Positions 23,689 to 31,965 of a DNA stretch of 36,522 bases are shown in pieces. The notes under the pieces were generated by a model. The model worked only from the letters and a program-made list of their open reading frames with translations, had not been told where the DNA came from and ran no database searches. Both the position numbers and the translations under genes were made by a program. Source of the DNA: F23-B02 sp963620985 (GTDB lineage Bacteria; Bacillota; Clostridia; Oscillospirales; Oscillospiraceae); NCBI GenBank assembly GCA_963620985.1, contig CAVFCI010000016.1, positions 1-36,522 of the forward strand, written 5' to 3'. Within the stretch, counting starts at the first letter, position 1. The number at the start of each line of letters is the position of its first letter.

Positions 23689-24174
23689 ATGGCAGGCAAA
23701 GTGTTCAAATACGGAAACAGCGTCGATACCGATGTTATTCTTCCGGCTCGCTATCTCGCACTATACAAGGATGAAGACCTTATGATACACTGCATGGAGG
23801 ATCTTGATGCCAGCTTTGCCGAAACGGTGGACAAAGGCGATATCATTGTTGCGGGCGAAAACTTCGGCTGCGGCTCATCGCGCGAGCACGCTCCGCTTGC
23901 GATAAAGGCCTGCGGCATAAGCTGTGTAATCGCAGCATCCTTCGCACGGATATTCTACCGCAATGCAATAAACATCGGGCTTCCTATACTGGAGTCCGCA
24001 GAAGCAGCAGCCGAAATAAGCGCGGGTGACTGTGTTGAGGTCGATCTTGAAAAAGGTATTATACACGATCTATCCACCAACAAGAAATACTACGCAGGCG
24101 GTTTCCCGCCGTTTATTCAGGAAATGATCGACAAGGGCGGTCTGCTGCCCTATCTGTCATCCAACGAGCAGTGA
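23689..24174 (+). CDS. LeuD-type hydro-lyase small subunit
   Basis: 161-aa swivelling small subunit. Seen: KYGNSVDTDVILPARYL (7-23), NFGCGSSREHAPLAIKACG (58-76), ASFARIFYRNAINIGLP. The loop that reads YLRT in isopropylmalate isomerases reads YLAL (22-25) here, which hints at another substrate. Length fits the short bacterial/archaeal form. It starts 2 nt past the large-subunit stop, with GAGGAGG inside that gene, so the pair is co-translated. Confidence 0.93.
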   Translation: MAGKVFKYGNSVDTDVILPARYLALYKDEDLMIHCMEDLDASFAETVDKGDIIVAGENFGCGSSREHAPLAIKACGISCVIAASFARIFYRNAINIGLPILESAEAAAEISAGDCVEVDLEKGIIHDLSTNKKYYAGGFPPFIQEMIDKGGLLPYLSSNEQ

Positions 24175-24186
24175 TCGGGAGGTAAC

Positions 24187-25419
24187 ATGTCCATATACAA
24201 CGACGCTATGACGATAATCGACAGCGCGATAAGCTCGGCTCTGCCGGATGCCGCTGTCAAAAAGGCGCTGGCCGAAGCCGACTTCGGAGGGCGGACTATC
24301 CACCTTGTCGCAATAGGCAAGGCAGCATGGCAGATGGCCAACGCAGCATACGAGGAGCTTGGCAGCAGGATAGCCGACGGAATGGTCATAACAAAATACG
24401 GTCATTCCAACGGCTCCATCGGCAGTCTTGAGATCTTTGAGGCCGGTCATCCAGTACCGGATGAGAATACCTATGCCGCAACCTCGGCGGTCGTCGAGAA
24501 GGCCGGACACTGGGGCGAGAACGACGCTGTTTTGTTCCTCATCTCAGGCGGCGGCTCGGCGCTGTTTGAAATGCCTCTCATCTCTGGTGCAGAGCTTCAG
24601 GAGCTTACCAATCGAATGCTTGCCTGCGGTGCGGACATAGTTGAAATGAACAAGATCCGCAAGCGCCTGTCTGCGGTAAAGGGCGGTAGATTTGCAGAGC
24701 TATGCGCTCCGGCAAAGGTCTTTTCGGTCATCCTTTCCGACGTTCTGGGCGATCCCGTTGACATGATAGCCTCAGGTCCTGCTTATCCGGACAGCTCGAC
24801 CTGCAGCGATGCTCTGGCCATTGTTTCAAAATACTCGCTGACGCTATCGGCTCGGGCGCTTGAATGCCTTAGCCGCGAGACTCCGAAGCAGCTCGACAAT
24901 GTCGAGACCTATATAAGCGGTAGTGTGCGCCAGCTTTGCGAAGCTGCAAGGAAGCAGTGCATCGCTCTTGGCTATGAGCCGTTTATACTCACGGATATGC
25001 TCAGCTGCATAGCACGCGAGGCAGGCTCTTTCCTCTCCTCAATAGCAAAAACCTATGCTGGCTGCGGCAGATCGGTCGCGTTCATCGCAGGCGGCGAGAC
25101 AGTCGTCAAGCTCACTGGCAAGGGACTAGGCGGGCGTAACCAGGAGCTTGCTCTCTCTGCTGCGGCAGGCATAGCAGGCATGGAAAACGTCGCCGTGTTC
25201 TCCGTCGGCTCGGACGGAACTGACGGTCCCACCGATGCCGCAGGCGGCTATGTTGACGGTAAGACTCTGTCTGTTCTTTGCGAAAACAGCATTAGCATCG
25301 ACCGTGTTCTGGCCGAGAACGACTCCTATCACGCTCTGGAAAAATGCGGCGGACTCATAATCACCGGAAACACCGGTACGAACGTTAACGATCTTTCGGT
25401 TCTTCTTATAAGAGCCTGA
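24187..25419 (+). CDS. Glycerate 2-kinase (GckA/MOFRL type)
   Basis: 410-aa DUF4147/MOFRL-family kinase, normally phosphorylating D-glycerate to 2-phosphoglycerate. Seen: AIGKAAWQMA (42-51), FEAGHPVPDE (about 88-97), FLISGGGSALFEMP (about 117-130), EMNKIRKRLSAVKGGRFA (about 155-172), SDVLGDPVDMIASGP (about 187-201), and the MOFRL end AGGETVVKLTGKGLGGRNQE with SDGTDGPTDAAGG. GGGAGG before the ATG, 12 nt after the small-subunit stop. Its presence implies that a C3 hydroxyacid arises in the pathway or that a related acid is phosphorylated. Confidence 0.92.
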   Translation: MSIYNDAMTIIDSAISSALPDAAVKKALAEADFGGRTIHLVAIGKAAWQMANAAYEELGSRIADGMVITKYGHSNGSIGSLEIFEAGHPVPDENTYAATSAVVEKAGHWGENDAVLFLISGGGSALFEMPLISGAELQELTNRMLACGADIVEMNKIRKRLSAVKGGRFAELCAPAKVFSVILSDVLGDPVDMIASGPAYPDSSTCSDALAIVSKYSLTLSARALECLSRETPKQLDNVETYISGSVRQLCEAARKQCIALGYEPFILTDMLSCIAREAGSFLSSIAKTYAGCGRSVAFIAGGETVVKLTGKGLGGRNQELALSAAAGIAGMENVAVFSVGSDGTDGPTDAAGGYVDGKTLSVLCENSISIDRVLAENDSYHALEKCGGLIITGNTGTNVNDLSVLLIRA

Positions 25420-25445
25420 AAAATAAATAAGCTGGAGGAAATAAA

Positions 25446-26870
25446 ATGGCAAAGTACAATAAAGTTACCCCCGAACTCGCCGAACAGCTCAAGGCTGTCG
25501 TCGGTGAGAGCCGTTTTTACTACGGCAGCGACGTTGAAGAGCGCTTTTCACATGATGAGATGCCCATATACGGCAAGGCATTTCCCGAAGCTGTCTGCAT
25601 AGTCGAGAGCACGCAGGAAGTGGCCGACATCATGAAGCTGTGCAACGACAATCTTATCCCCGTCACTCCGCGCGGCGCGGGCACCGGACTTGTCGGTGGG
25701 GCAGTTCCCATCGCAGGCGGCGTTGTCATCTGTATGGAGCGCATGAATAAGATACTCTCCTACGATATGAACAACCTCGTCGTTCACACTCAGGTAGGCG
25801 TTCTGCTCAAGGATCTTGCTGCCGATGCTGAAGAGCACGGGCTTATGTATCCCCCTGATCCCGGTGAAAAGACCGCAACTCTCGGCGGCAACGTTTCTAC
25901 CAACGCCGGCGGTATGAGAGCCGTAAAATACGGCGTGACGCGCGACTATGTTTTGGCAATGAAGGTCGTCCTCACGAGCGGCGAGGTGCTTGAGATCGGC
26001 AAGACCGTCTTCAAGACCAGCTCCGGCTACAGCCTGCTGCACCTCATCATCGGTTCTGAGGGCACCCTCGGCATCATCACAGAACTCACCCTCAAGCTCG
26101 TTCCCAAGCCCAAGATGGATGTCAGCCTCATTCTCCCGTTCAAGGATGTTGCAAGCTGCATAGCCACCGTTCCCAAGATAAAACTGGCAAATCTCGATCC
26201 CCAGTCCATTGAGTATATGGATGCGGATATAATCGAGACCTCCACTGCCTACACCGGCAATCAAATATTCCCCAAGGAGTGCAACGGCGAGCACGTCGGC
26301 GCATGCATCCTCGTGACATTTGTGGGCAACAGCGAGGAGGAGCTAGACAGCCGTATGGAGGGTCTCGCGGAGGTCGCAGAGGCGGCCGGTGCGTTGGATG
26401 TTCTCGTTGTCGATTCTCCGACTCTCAAGAAGGAGGTCTGGGCGGCAAGAAGCTCGTTCCTAACCGCCATTGAGACCAGCACCAAGCTTGTTGACGAGCT
26501 GGACGTTGTCGTTCCCGTTGACCGCATCGCGGAATTTCTGCTGTTCACCTGCAAGGTGAGTGAGGAAGCAGGCATTCAACTTCGCAACTACGGTCACGCC
26601 GGCGACGGTAATCTGCATGTTTACACCTGCAGCAACGATCTTTCCGAGGAAGAATTCAAGCGCCGTGTAAAGATCATCATGGATAAAGCTTATCCCAAGT
26701 GCAAGGAGTTTGGCGGTCAGGTCTCCGGCGAGCACGCCATCGGTCATGCCAAGAAGGATTATCTCCGCGACTCTATCGGCGATACCGCCTACCGCCTCAT
26801 GGGTCAGATCAAGAAGGTATTCGATCCCAACGAGATACTCAACCCCGGCAAGACCTGCACTGATATCTGA
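25446..26870 (+). CDS. FAD-linked 2-hydroxyacid dehydrogenase (GlcD/LctD type)
   Basis: 474-aa vanillyl-alcohol-oxidase-fold flavoprotein. Seen: FAD motif PRGAGTGLVGGAVPIAGG (about 74-91), PPDPGEKTATLGGNVSTNAGG (about 138-158, core PGEKTATLGGN), GSEGTLGIITELTLKL (about 200-215), and the metal-site patterns RNYGHAGDGNLHVY and GEHAIGHAK in the C-terminal half. It resembles glycolate/D-lactate dehydrogenases, including the LctD subunit of the electron-bifurcating lactate dehydrogenase, and the etfBA genes downstream support an Etf-linked enzyme. Substrate could be lactate, glycolate, glycerate or a pathway-specific hydroxyacid. GGAGGA before the ATG. Confidence 0.93.
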   Translation: MAKYNKVTPELAEQLKAVVGESRFYYGSDVEERFSHDEMPIYGKAFPEAVCIVESTQEVADIMKLCNDNLIPVTPRGAGTGLVGGAVPIAGGVVICMERMNKILSYDMNNLVVHTQVGVLLKDLAADAEEHGLMYPPDPGEKTATLGGNVSTNAGGMRAVKYGVTRDYVLAMKVVLTSGEVLEIGKTVFKTSSGYSLLHLIIGSEGTLGIITELTLKLVPKPKMDVSLILPFKDVASCIATVPKIKLANLDPQSIEYMDADIIETSTAYTGNQIFPKECNGEHVGACILVTFVGNSEEELDSRMEGLAEVAEAAGALDVLVVDSPTLKKEVWAARSSFLTAIETSTKLVDELDVVVPVDRIAEFLLFTCKVSEEAGIQLRNYGHAGDGNLHVYTCSNDLSEEEFKRRVKIIMDKAYPKCKEFGGQVSGEHAIGHAKKDYLRDSIGDTAYRLMGQIKKVFDPNEILNPGKTCTDI

Positions 26871-26893
26871 GCAAAACAAACATAAAAAAACAA

Positions 26894-26927
26894 AATTTGC
26901 TGTCTCCCGAAAGGGAGACAGCAAATT
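26894..26927 (+). other. Perfect 15-bp hairpin with GAAA tetraloop between glcD-like gene and etfB
   Basis: AATTTGCTGTCTCCC (26894-26908), GAAA loop, matching arm to 26927. No true U-tract follows. Looks like a stability or processing element, or a leaky terminator, in the 88-nt gap. Confidence 0.7.
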
Positions 26928-26958
26928 AAATCATCAAATTCATCAAAAGGAGTTCGGT

Positions 26959-27780
26959 ATGTTAAAAATTCTCGTCTGTGTCAAGCAGGTGCCTGACATG
27001 GATCTTGTAAAGATGGATCCCGAGACCGGCAACCTTGTGCGCAAGGGCGTTCCGACGCTTCTGAACCCTCTGGATACAAACGCGCTTGAGGCTGCGGTGC
27101 GTGTAAAGGAACAGTATGGCGGCGAGGTGATCTGTATAACTATGGGACCTCCCGAGGCAGAAAGTGCTCTGCGTGAATGCATCGCGTCTGGCGCGGAAAA
27201 CGGCGTTCTCGTGTCAGGCCGTCCCTTCGGCGGAGCGGATACGCTCTCAACCAGCTATACCATAGTTCAGGCTGCAAAAATGCTTGGGGAATTTGACCTT
27301 ATATTCTGCGGCAAGGAATCGCTTGACGGTGCTACGGGTCAGATGGGCTCACAGCTTGCCGAGCGCTTTGATGCCTCACAGATATCCTCCTGTCTTCTTA
27401 TCGAGGACGTGGATACTCAAAAACGCACGGTCAGAGCAAGGCGAGCGCTTGAAAACGGTGTTGAGACCGTTGAAGCTTCTCTCCCTTGCCTTCTCACCGT
27501 CGAGAAGGCCAACTATCCGGCGCGCATTCCCAATTTCAAGAGCAAGATGAAGTCCAAGAAGGTCGAGATACAGGTGCTGACCGAGAACAATATTGATGGG
27601 CTTGATATGGCGCTTGTCGGTGTTCAGGGTTCAGGGACAATAGTTCCCGAGATATATCCTCCTGAACTTCCCGAGCCTGGACAGATCATAGACGAGGGCT
27701 CGGCTGAGTCCTCCGCTGCAAGGCTTATAGACATCCTTCTTGAGAAGGAAGCCATTTTTCCCGCAGGAGGCAAGGCCTGA
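26959..27780 (+). CDS. etfB: Electron transfer flavoprotein beta subunit
   Basis: 273-aa EtfB. Seen: ILVCVKQVPD start, TMGPPEAESALRECIASGAE (about 62-81), GGADTLSTSYTI (about 94-105), GKESLDGATGQMGSQLAE and the LPNFKSKMKSKK-like recognition region (PNFKSKMKSK). The GADT..TS and DG.TGQ patterns are closer to clostridial, often bifurcating, EtfB proteins than to mitochondrial ones, but that cannot be settled here. The ATG at 26959 follows AAAAGGAG; the longer open frame to 26710 runs through the hairpin and is rejected. Stop and etfA start share one base (TGATG). Confidence 0.94.
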   Translation: MLKILVCVKQVPDMDLVKMDPETGNLVRKGVPTLLNPLDTNALEAAVRVKEQYGGEVICITMGPPEAESALRECIASGAENGVLVSGRPFGGADTLSTSYTIVQAAKMLGEFDLIFCGKESLDGATGQMGSQLAERFDASQISSCLLIEDVDTQKRTVRARRALENGVETVEASLPCLLTVEKANYPARIPNFKSKMKSKKVEIQVLTENNIDGLDMALVGVQGSGTIVPEIYPPELPEPGQIIDEGSAESSAARLIDILLEKEAIFPAGGKA

Positions 27781-28781
27781 TGAATAAAAAAGATTACAAA
27801 AACATGTGGGTATACATAGAGCACGACGGCAGCAGCGTACATTCGGTAGGTCTTGAGCTATGCAGTGAGATAAGACAGCTGTGCGACATATCCGGCGATA
27901 GGCTGTTTGCCGTAATAGTCGGTTCTCTTCCCGATGCCGAGATAAGTAGGGTAGAGGGTTGCGGCGTTGACGGTATCATAAGAGTCACCGGAGAGAACTG
28001 CGAGACATATAATACCGATGTTTACGCAAATATATTCACTGTTCTTTCAAAAAAATACAAGCCATCTGCCATATTTGTCGGCGGAACGATAAATGGCCGT
28101 GACTTTGCACCACGGTTTTCCGTTCAACTGAACACCGGCTGTACCTCAGACGCGATGGAGCTGGCATACGACCGTGATTCCGGCGATATACGCTTTATAG
28201 AACCCGCAGTCGGCGGTAAGATCATGGCAGTCATAACCGTTCCCGTTCTGCGCCCGCAGGTCGGAACGATACGCCCAGGAACCTTCAAGTATGCTCCCGT
28301 CGGTCGGAAGGATGATATTGAGCTCATAAACGAGACTATCGACTTTCCCGCCGAAAAGCTTCGCTGCCGCAGCATCAGCTTCACTCCCGATGAGTTCGAC
28401 CCCGCATTTGACATTGCAAATGCCGATACGATCGTGTGCCTCGGCAACGGTCTGGCCGGCGAGGAGGAGCTGCCGCGCTATCGTGAGCTTGCCTCACTTC
28501 TGGGCGCAAAGCTTGCCTGCACACGGCCTCTGTTTGACCGTGAGATATTTCCCTATAAGCTTCAGGTCGGTCAGTCCGGCGTAATGATAAAGCCTAAGCT
28601 GTACATAAGCTTCGGCGTATCCGGAGCTGTAAACCATGTTGCCGGCGTGGATGCCGAGTTCTTCGTTGCAGTCAATAAGGACGCAAACGCACAGATATTC
28701 AACTACTGCGATCTCGGCATCGTCGGAGATATGAACGAGGTCTGCGACACGATGATTGCTAGGCTGAGGGCACGCCTGTGA
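27780..28781 (+). CDS. etfA: Electron transfer flavoprotein alpha subunit
   Basis: 333-aa EtfA. Seen: N-terminal domain beginning with WVYIEHDGSSVHSVGLEL, the middle VGGTINGRDFAPRFSVQL and RPGTF, and the FAD-binding end ACTRPLFDREIFPYKLQVGQ followed by PKLYISFGVSGAVNHVAGV. There is no N-terminal ferredoxin domain, unlike the EtfA (LctC) of some bifurcating lactate dehydrogenases. Accepts electrons from the neighbouring FAD dehydrogenase (inferred). Confidence 0.94.
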   Translation: MNKKDYKNMWVYIEHDGSSVHSVGLELCSEIRQLCDISGDRLFAVIVGSLPDAEISRVEGCGVDGIIRVTGENCETYNTDVYANIFTVLSKKYKPSAIFVGGTINGRDFAPRFSVQLNTGCTSDAMELAYDRDSGDIRFIEPAVGGKIMAVITVPVLRPQVGTIRPGTFKYAPVGRKDDIELINETIDFPAEKLRCRSISFTPDEFDPAFDIANADTIVCLGNGLAGEEELPRYRELASLLGAKLACTRPLFDREIFPYKLQVGQSGVMIKPKLYISFGVSGAVNHVAGVDAEFFVAVNKDANAQIFNYCDLGIVGDMNEVCDTMIARLRARL

Positions 28782-29059
28782 AGCATCATATAATCGTCAA
28801 ATACACAAGCGAGGTCACCGATAAGGCCGCCATGCTCGAGAGGATCAAGGCTCTATTTTTCAATGCAGCGCCCATATACGGAGTTCATTCTTATTCCTTT
28901 TACTCCAACTGCGTTGACCGTAAGAACAGATATGACCTTATGATCGTCATAGAGCTTGACAGTGACTGTCTTTTATACTGGGACGAATCGCCGTTACATA
29001 AGGCATGGCTGAACTGCTTTGGTAAGTACGTCGCTCAGAAGGCTATTTTCGACTGCTGA
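28778..29059 (+). CDS. Dabb (stress-responsive A/B barrel) domain protein
   Basis: 93-aa ferredoxin-like fold protein that I assign to the Dabb group from its start HHIIVKYTSEVTDKAAM, the central YSFYSNCVDRKNRYDLMIVI and the closing SPLHKAWLNCFGKYVAQKAIFDC pattern (His at about 73). GTG start overlaps the etfA stop (GTGA), so it is the last, coupled gene of the operon. Dabb proteins are small dimers of varied, mostly unknown role; no function is claimed. Confidence 0.75.
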   Translation: MKHHIIVKYTSEVTDKAAMLERIKALFFNAAPIYGVHSYSFYSNCVDRKNRYDLMIVIELDSDCLLYWDESPLHKAWLNCFGKYVAQKAIFDC

Positions 29060-29088
29060 TGTTTCTTTCTTCCCCTTCTTTCATTAAG

Positions 29089-29120
29089 AAGCGGCATACC
29101 CCAAAAAAGGTATGCCGCTT
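29089..29120. terminator. Terminator of the second sigma-54 operon
   Basis: Perfect 12-bp stem AAGCGGCATACC/GGTATGCCGCTT with an 8-nt loop, then TTGCCTCTTTTTG. It also lies just past the converging rpoN stop, with A-rich upstream sequence. Confidence 0.88.
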
Positions 29121-29134
29121 TGCCTCTTTTTGTC

Positions 29135-30445
29135 TTATTTTGCCTTATTATTTTTTCTCCGCACAGTTGTTGAGGGTATCATTGCGTTTTCTCTGTATTT
29201 TGCTACGGTGCGGCGCGATATCCTCACGCCATTTTCACAGAGCCTTTCGGCTATCGCCTTATCGCTGAGCGGCGAATCGGGAGCTTCTGCTGCTATGAGC
29301 TCCTTTATCATTTGCAGCACCTCATCCTCCGTCATGTTCTCGCCGACCGCATCCTTCCTGAAAAAGTCTGTCAGACAAAACACTCCCCATTGGCAGGATA
29401 TATACTTACCTCTCACCGTGCGAGAGACGGTTGACGTGTGAACGCCCAGACTCGATGCAAGCTCCGCCATGGTCAGCGGCTTCAAGGGCGTCGCTCCGTC
29501 GGTGAAAAATTCGTGCTGCACCTCAAGTATTTTTCTTGAACAGGCCATAAGCATCGATGCTCTGCGGTCAATGCAGTTCATTGCCCACTTTGCCTGTGCG
29601 AGCTTTTCTTGAAAATATGTGCGCTCCTCCAGAGAAAGATCCTCGCGTTGAGACATGCTGAGATAAAAGGCATCTATTCCATAGGTGGGCATATATCTGT
29701 CTGCCGGTGCAACCGCAAGTCCGTTGTTATCCTGCACGACCTCAACATCAGGTCTAACATATATAGTCTGCCTGCCTCCGTAATAGCCGTTTGAGGGAGT
29801 GGGCTCAAGCCCAGAAATTAGCGTTTTTGCATCCTCGACGCGCCGAACACTTACATCAAGCTCCTTCGCTATATATTTAAACTGACCCTTTGCCAGCCTA
29901 TCGAGATACTCAAGACATATTCTCTCCGCGACCTCGTTTTCTTCTCCGCACCGCCTTAATTGCAGCAAAAGGCATTCGCTCAAGCTCCTTGCACCGACCC
30001 CTGCCGGATCGAGCGACTGAAATACTTTGACCGCGTTTTCATAGCGCTCTGCACTGCCGCCGAAAGGATAAAGCTCTCTCTCGTCCTCCGGCAGATATCC
30101 TCGCTCGTCCATTTCCTCTGCAAGCCACAGCAGTTCGCGCCGCAGAAGCTCCGGAATACGCATATAATTTATCTGCTCCTTCACTGCCTCGGAAAGAGTA
30201 TTGTGCGGCTTATCCTCTATTGTGCAGGATATGATATTGGGGTCTGTTCCCGCATGTGGCGAGCACCTTCCCTCGCCTACCGGTGCATGCTCACGCGGCG
30301 GCCTTATTTCGATAACAGGGTTTTCCATAGACAGTTCGTTTATATATGTCTCAAGCTCGTGCGAGTTCATCTGAAGCAGCTTCATTGACTGCTGCATCTG
30401 ATGGCTCAGAACCGTTCTCTGCTCCTTTTCAAGCCTTACTTTCAT
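29135..30445 (-). CDS. rpoN: RNA polymerase sigma-54 factor
   Basis: 436-aa RpoN. Seen: region I HQMQQSMKLLQMNSHELETYI (about residues 14-34), core-binding middle, a helix-turn-helix with LGVHTSTVSRTVRGKYI (about 340-360), and a C-terminal RpoN box SRRTVAKYRE (norm ARRTVAKYRE) that reads the -24 element. I use ATG 30445, matching the family N-terminus and preceded by GAGGG at good distance; a GTG at 30463 is possible. A -10-like TATAAT lies upstream at about 30490. It converges on the operon it would help transcribe; no other rpoN-cluster genes are adjacent. Confidence 0.96.
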   Translation of the reverse strand: MKVRLEKEQRTVLSHQMQQSMKLLQMNSHELETYINELSMENPVIEIRPPREHAPVGEGRCSPHAGTDPNIISCTIEDKPHNTLSEAVKEQINYMRIPELLRRELLWLAEEMDERGYLPEDERELYPFGGSAERYENAVKVFQSLDPAGVGARSLSECLLLQLRRCGEENEVAERICLEYLDRLAKGQFKYIAKELDVSVRRVEDAKTLISGLEPTPSNGYYGGRQTIYVRPDVEVVQDNNGLAVAPADRYMPTYGIDAFYLSMSQREDLSLEERTYFQEKLAQAKWAMNCIDRRASMLMACSRKILEVQHEFFTDGATPLKPLTMAELASSLGVHTSTVSRTVRGKYISCQWGVFCLTDFFRKDAVGENMTEDEVLQMIKELIAAEAPDSPLSDKAIAERLCENGVRISRRTVAKYRENAMIPSTTVRRKNNKAK

Positions 30446-30562
30446 CCTGCCGCCCTCTTTCACATGTCCTCTTTCATTATAAATTATTATATCATTTCCA
30501 CTTTGATTTTTCTACTGTTTTATACCTATTGAAAAACTCTTTATATTCGCGGCATTTCGTGA

Positions 30563-30568
30563 TATAAT
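30563..30568 (+). promoter_or_regulatory. -10 element of the YD-repeat lipoprotein gene
   Basis: TATAAT at 30563-30568; a weak TTTATA -35 lies 17 nt upstream at 30540-30545. Confidence 0.5.
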
Positions 30569-30603
30569 CACAACAAAATGAGTTTTTGAGAGGTTCAGAT
30601 AAC

Positions 30604-31461
30604 ATGAAACGCACATTCTGCACGATACTTGCGGCCATACTCGCTTTTTCGCTGTGCGCATGCACGAAGGACGGCGGCGGAGAGCCTGCCGCGACGGATA
30701 CGCCCGAGCCCACGCAGGATCTTTCCATATACGAAAAGTCGGAGGGGCGGCTCGAGAAAGAGGTCTGGTACAATGCAAACGACCTCAAATTCAACACCGT
30801 GAGCTACGAATACGACGGCAGCGGGCAGCTCGTAAAAGAGACGACGCTCGGCATAAACGACGCGCCCGTCGGATACAGGGAATATACGATAGGTTCCGGC
30901 GGTCTTGTCGAGACGATGGTAAGCTACGCCGCCGACGGTCCTGAGGAGTATTCCGAGGAGTACCGCGTTTTATACGAGTATAACGAGACGGGGCTCAGGA
31001 TGAAGGAGACGAGCATGATAGGCGGCAGCGTGACAGCCGTCACCACCTATGCCTACGAGGGCAAGAGCCTTGTCAGCGAAAAGTATTACGAGGGCTCGGA
31101 GCTTGTCAGCGATATCTCCTATGAATACGGCGGCAGCGGCGAGCTGACAAGACTCACGCGCAATGATATGCTCGAGGGCGGCACGACGGTGGAAAGCTAC
31201 AGCTACGGCGAGGACGGCTTTCTTGCAAAAAAGGAGTCCTCTGTTGACGGCAGCCTCGTAAACAGCACCGAGTACAGCTACGACGGGCACGGAAACGAGC
31301 TTTCCGTCAGCGTTTACGGCCCGGACGGCGCGGCAATAAGCATCACAAAAAACGAATATGAGTATGACGAGCCGGGCAATGTCATAAAATGCACCCGCAG
31401 CAGTGCCGGCGGTGAGCGCAGCACCGTTATAGAATACACATGGAGCTACGTCAAAGGCTGA
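30604..31461 (+). CDS. Lipoprotein with YD/RHS-like repeats
   Basis: 285-aa surface lipoprotein of unknown role. Seen: signal peptide with lipobox LCAC (Cys20), a short Pro/Thr linker, then at least seven repeats of the form Y-x-Y-[DEG]-x-x-G-x-[LV], for example YEYDGSGQLVKE, YEYNETGLRMKE, YEYGGSGELTRL, YSYGEDGFLAKK, YSYDGHGNELSV and YEYDEPGNVIKC, spaced about 25-35 residues. These resemble YD repeats of RHS proteins and would form a beta-sheet stack. No toxin or catalytic tail follows. The ATG at 30604 follows GAGAGG. Single gene. Confidence 0.82.
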   Translation: MKRTFCTILAAILAFSLCACTKDGGGEPAATDTPEPTQDLSIYEKSEGRLEKEVWYNANDLKFNTVSYEYDGSGQLVKETTLGINDAPVGYREYTIGSGGLVETMVSYAADGPEEYSEEYRVLYEYNETGLRMKETSMIGGSVTAVTTYAYEGKSLVSEKYYEGSELVSDISYEYGGSGELTRLTRNDMLEGGTTVESYSYGEDGFLAKKESSVDGSLVNSTEYSYDGHGNELSVSVYGPDGAAISITKNEYEYDEPGNVIKCTRSSAGGERSTVIEYTWSYVKG

Positions 31462-31556
31462 CGAATTAACAAATAATTTATATATTCTGCTTGCAGCTGT
31501 GATATTATAAATTATTAGATTATTATCATATCGTCAATTATCAAGGTGAATTCCCC

Positions 31557-31964
31557 ATGAGAGAAAAATTTGCGCGCTTTATGGCAGGCCGCTGCGGCAT
31601 CGATCAGCTCAACAGATTTCTGTCGGTCGTCAGCCTTGTGCTGATGCTCCTTGCCGTCGTGTTCAACGGAACGGGCTTTTCGAGACTCGTGTGGCTCGCT
31701 GCGTTTTTCCTGCTTGTCCTTGTCTATGCGCGTATGCTGTCGAGAAATTTATACAGGCGCAGTGCGGAAAATAACCGCTATATGAAAATGAGCATGAGCT
31801 TCAGAGGCAAATTTGAAATGATAAAGGTGCGCTGGACGCAGCGCAAGGACTACAAGTTCTTCACATGTCCGGCATGTCACACGACGCTCAGAGTTCCCAA
31901 GCACAAGGGAAAGATCAACATCGTGTGCAAGAAGTGCGGCAACTCCTTTACCGGCAGGACCTGA
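31557..31964 (+). CDS. Membrane protein with C-terminal zinc ribbon
   Basis: 135-aa protein of unknown function. Seen: two adjacent membrane helices (about 20-37 and 42-60), a basic linker, and a zinc-ribbon end with CPAC (about 104-107) and CKKC (about 124-127). The ribbon should face the cytoplasm. It ends 1 nt before the DUF5685 gene, so the pair is coupled. The AT-rich 95-nt spacer upstream (31462-31556) probably holds its promoter; AAGGTGA precedes the ATG. Confidence 0.85.
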   Translation: MREKFARFMAGRCGIDQLNRFLSVVSLVLMLLAVVFNGTGFSRLVWLAAFFLLVLVYARMLSRNLYRRSAENNRYMKMSMSFRGKFEMIKVRWTQRKDYKFFTCPACHTTLRVPKHKGKINIVCKKCGNSFTGRT

Positions 31965-31965
31965 T

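Noticed and set aside
20312..24174. Leucine biosynthesis genes (leuCD)
   Set aside because: No leuA or leuB is present, neighbours are a PrpF-type isomerase and a lyase, and control is by sigma-54 with a PrpR-type activator.
30974..31461. RHS polymorphic toxin fragment
   Set aside because: The lipoprotein is complete, with signal peptide and stop, has no RHS core boundary motif or toxin tail, and no immunity gene follows.
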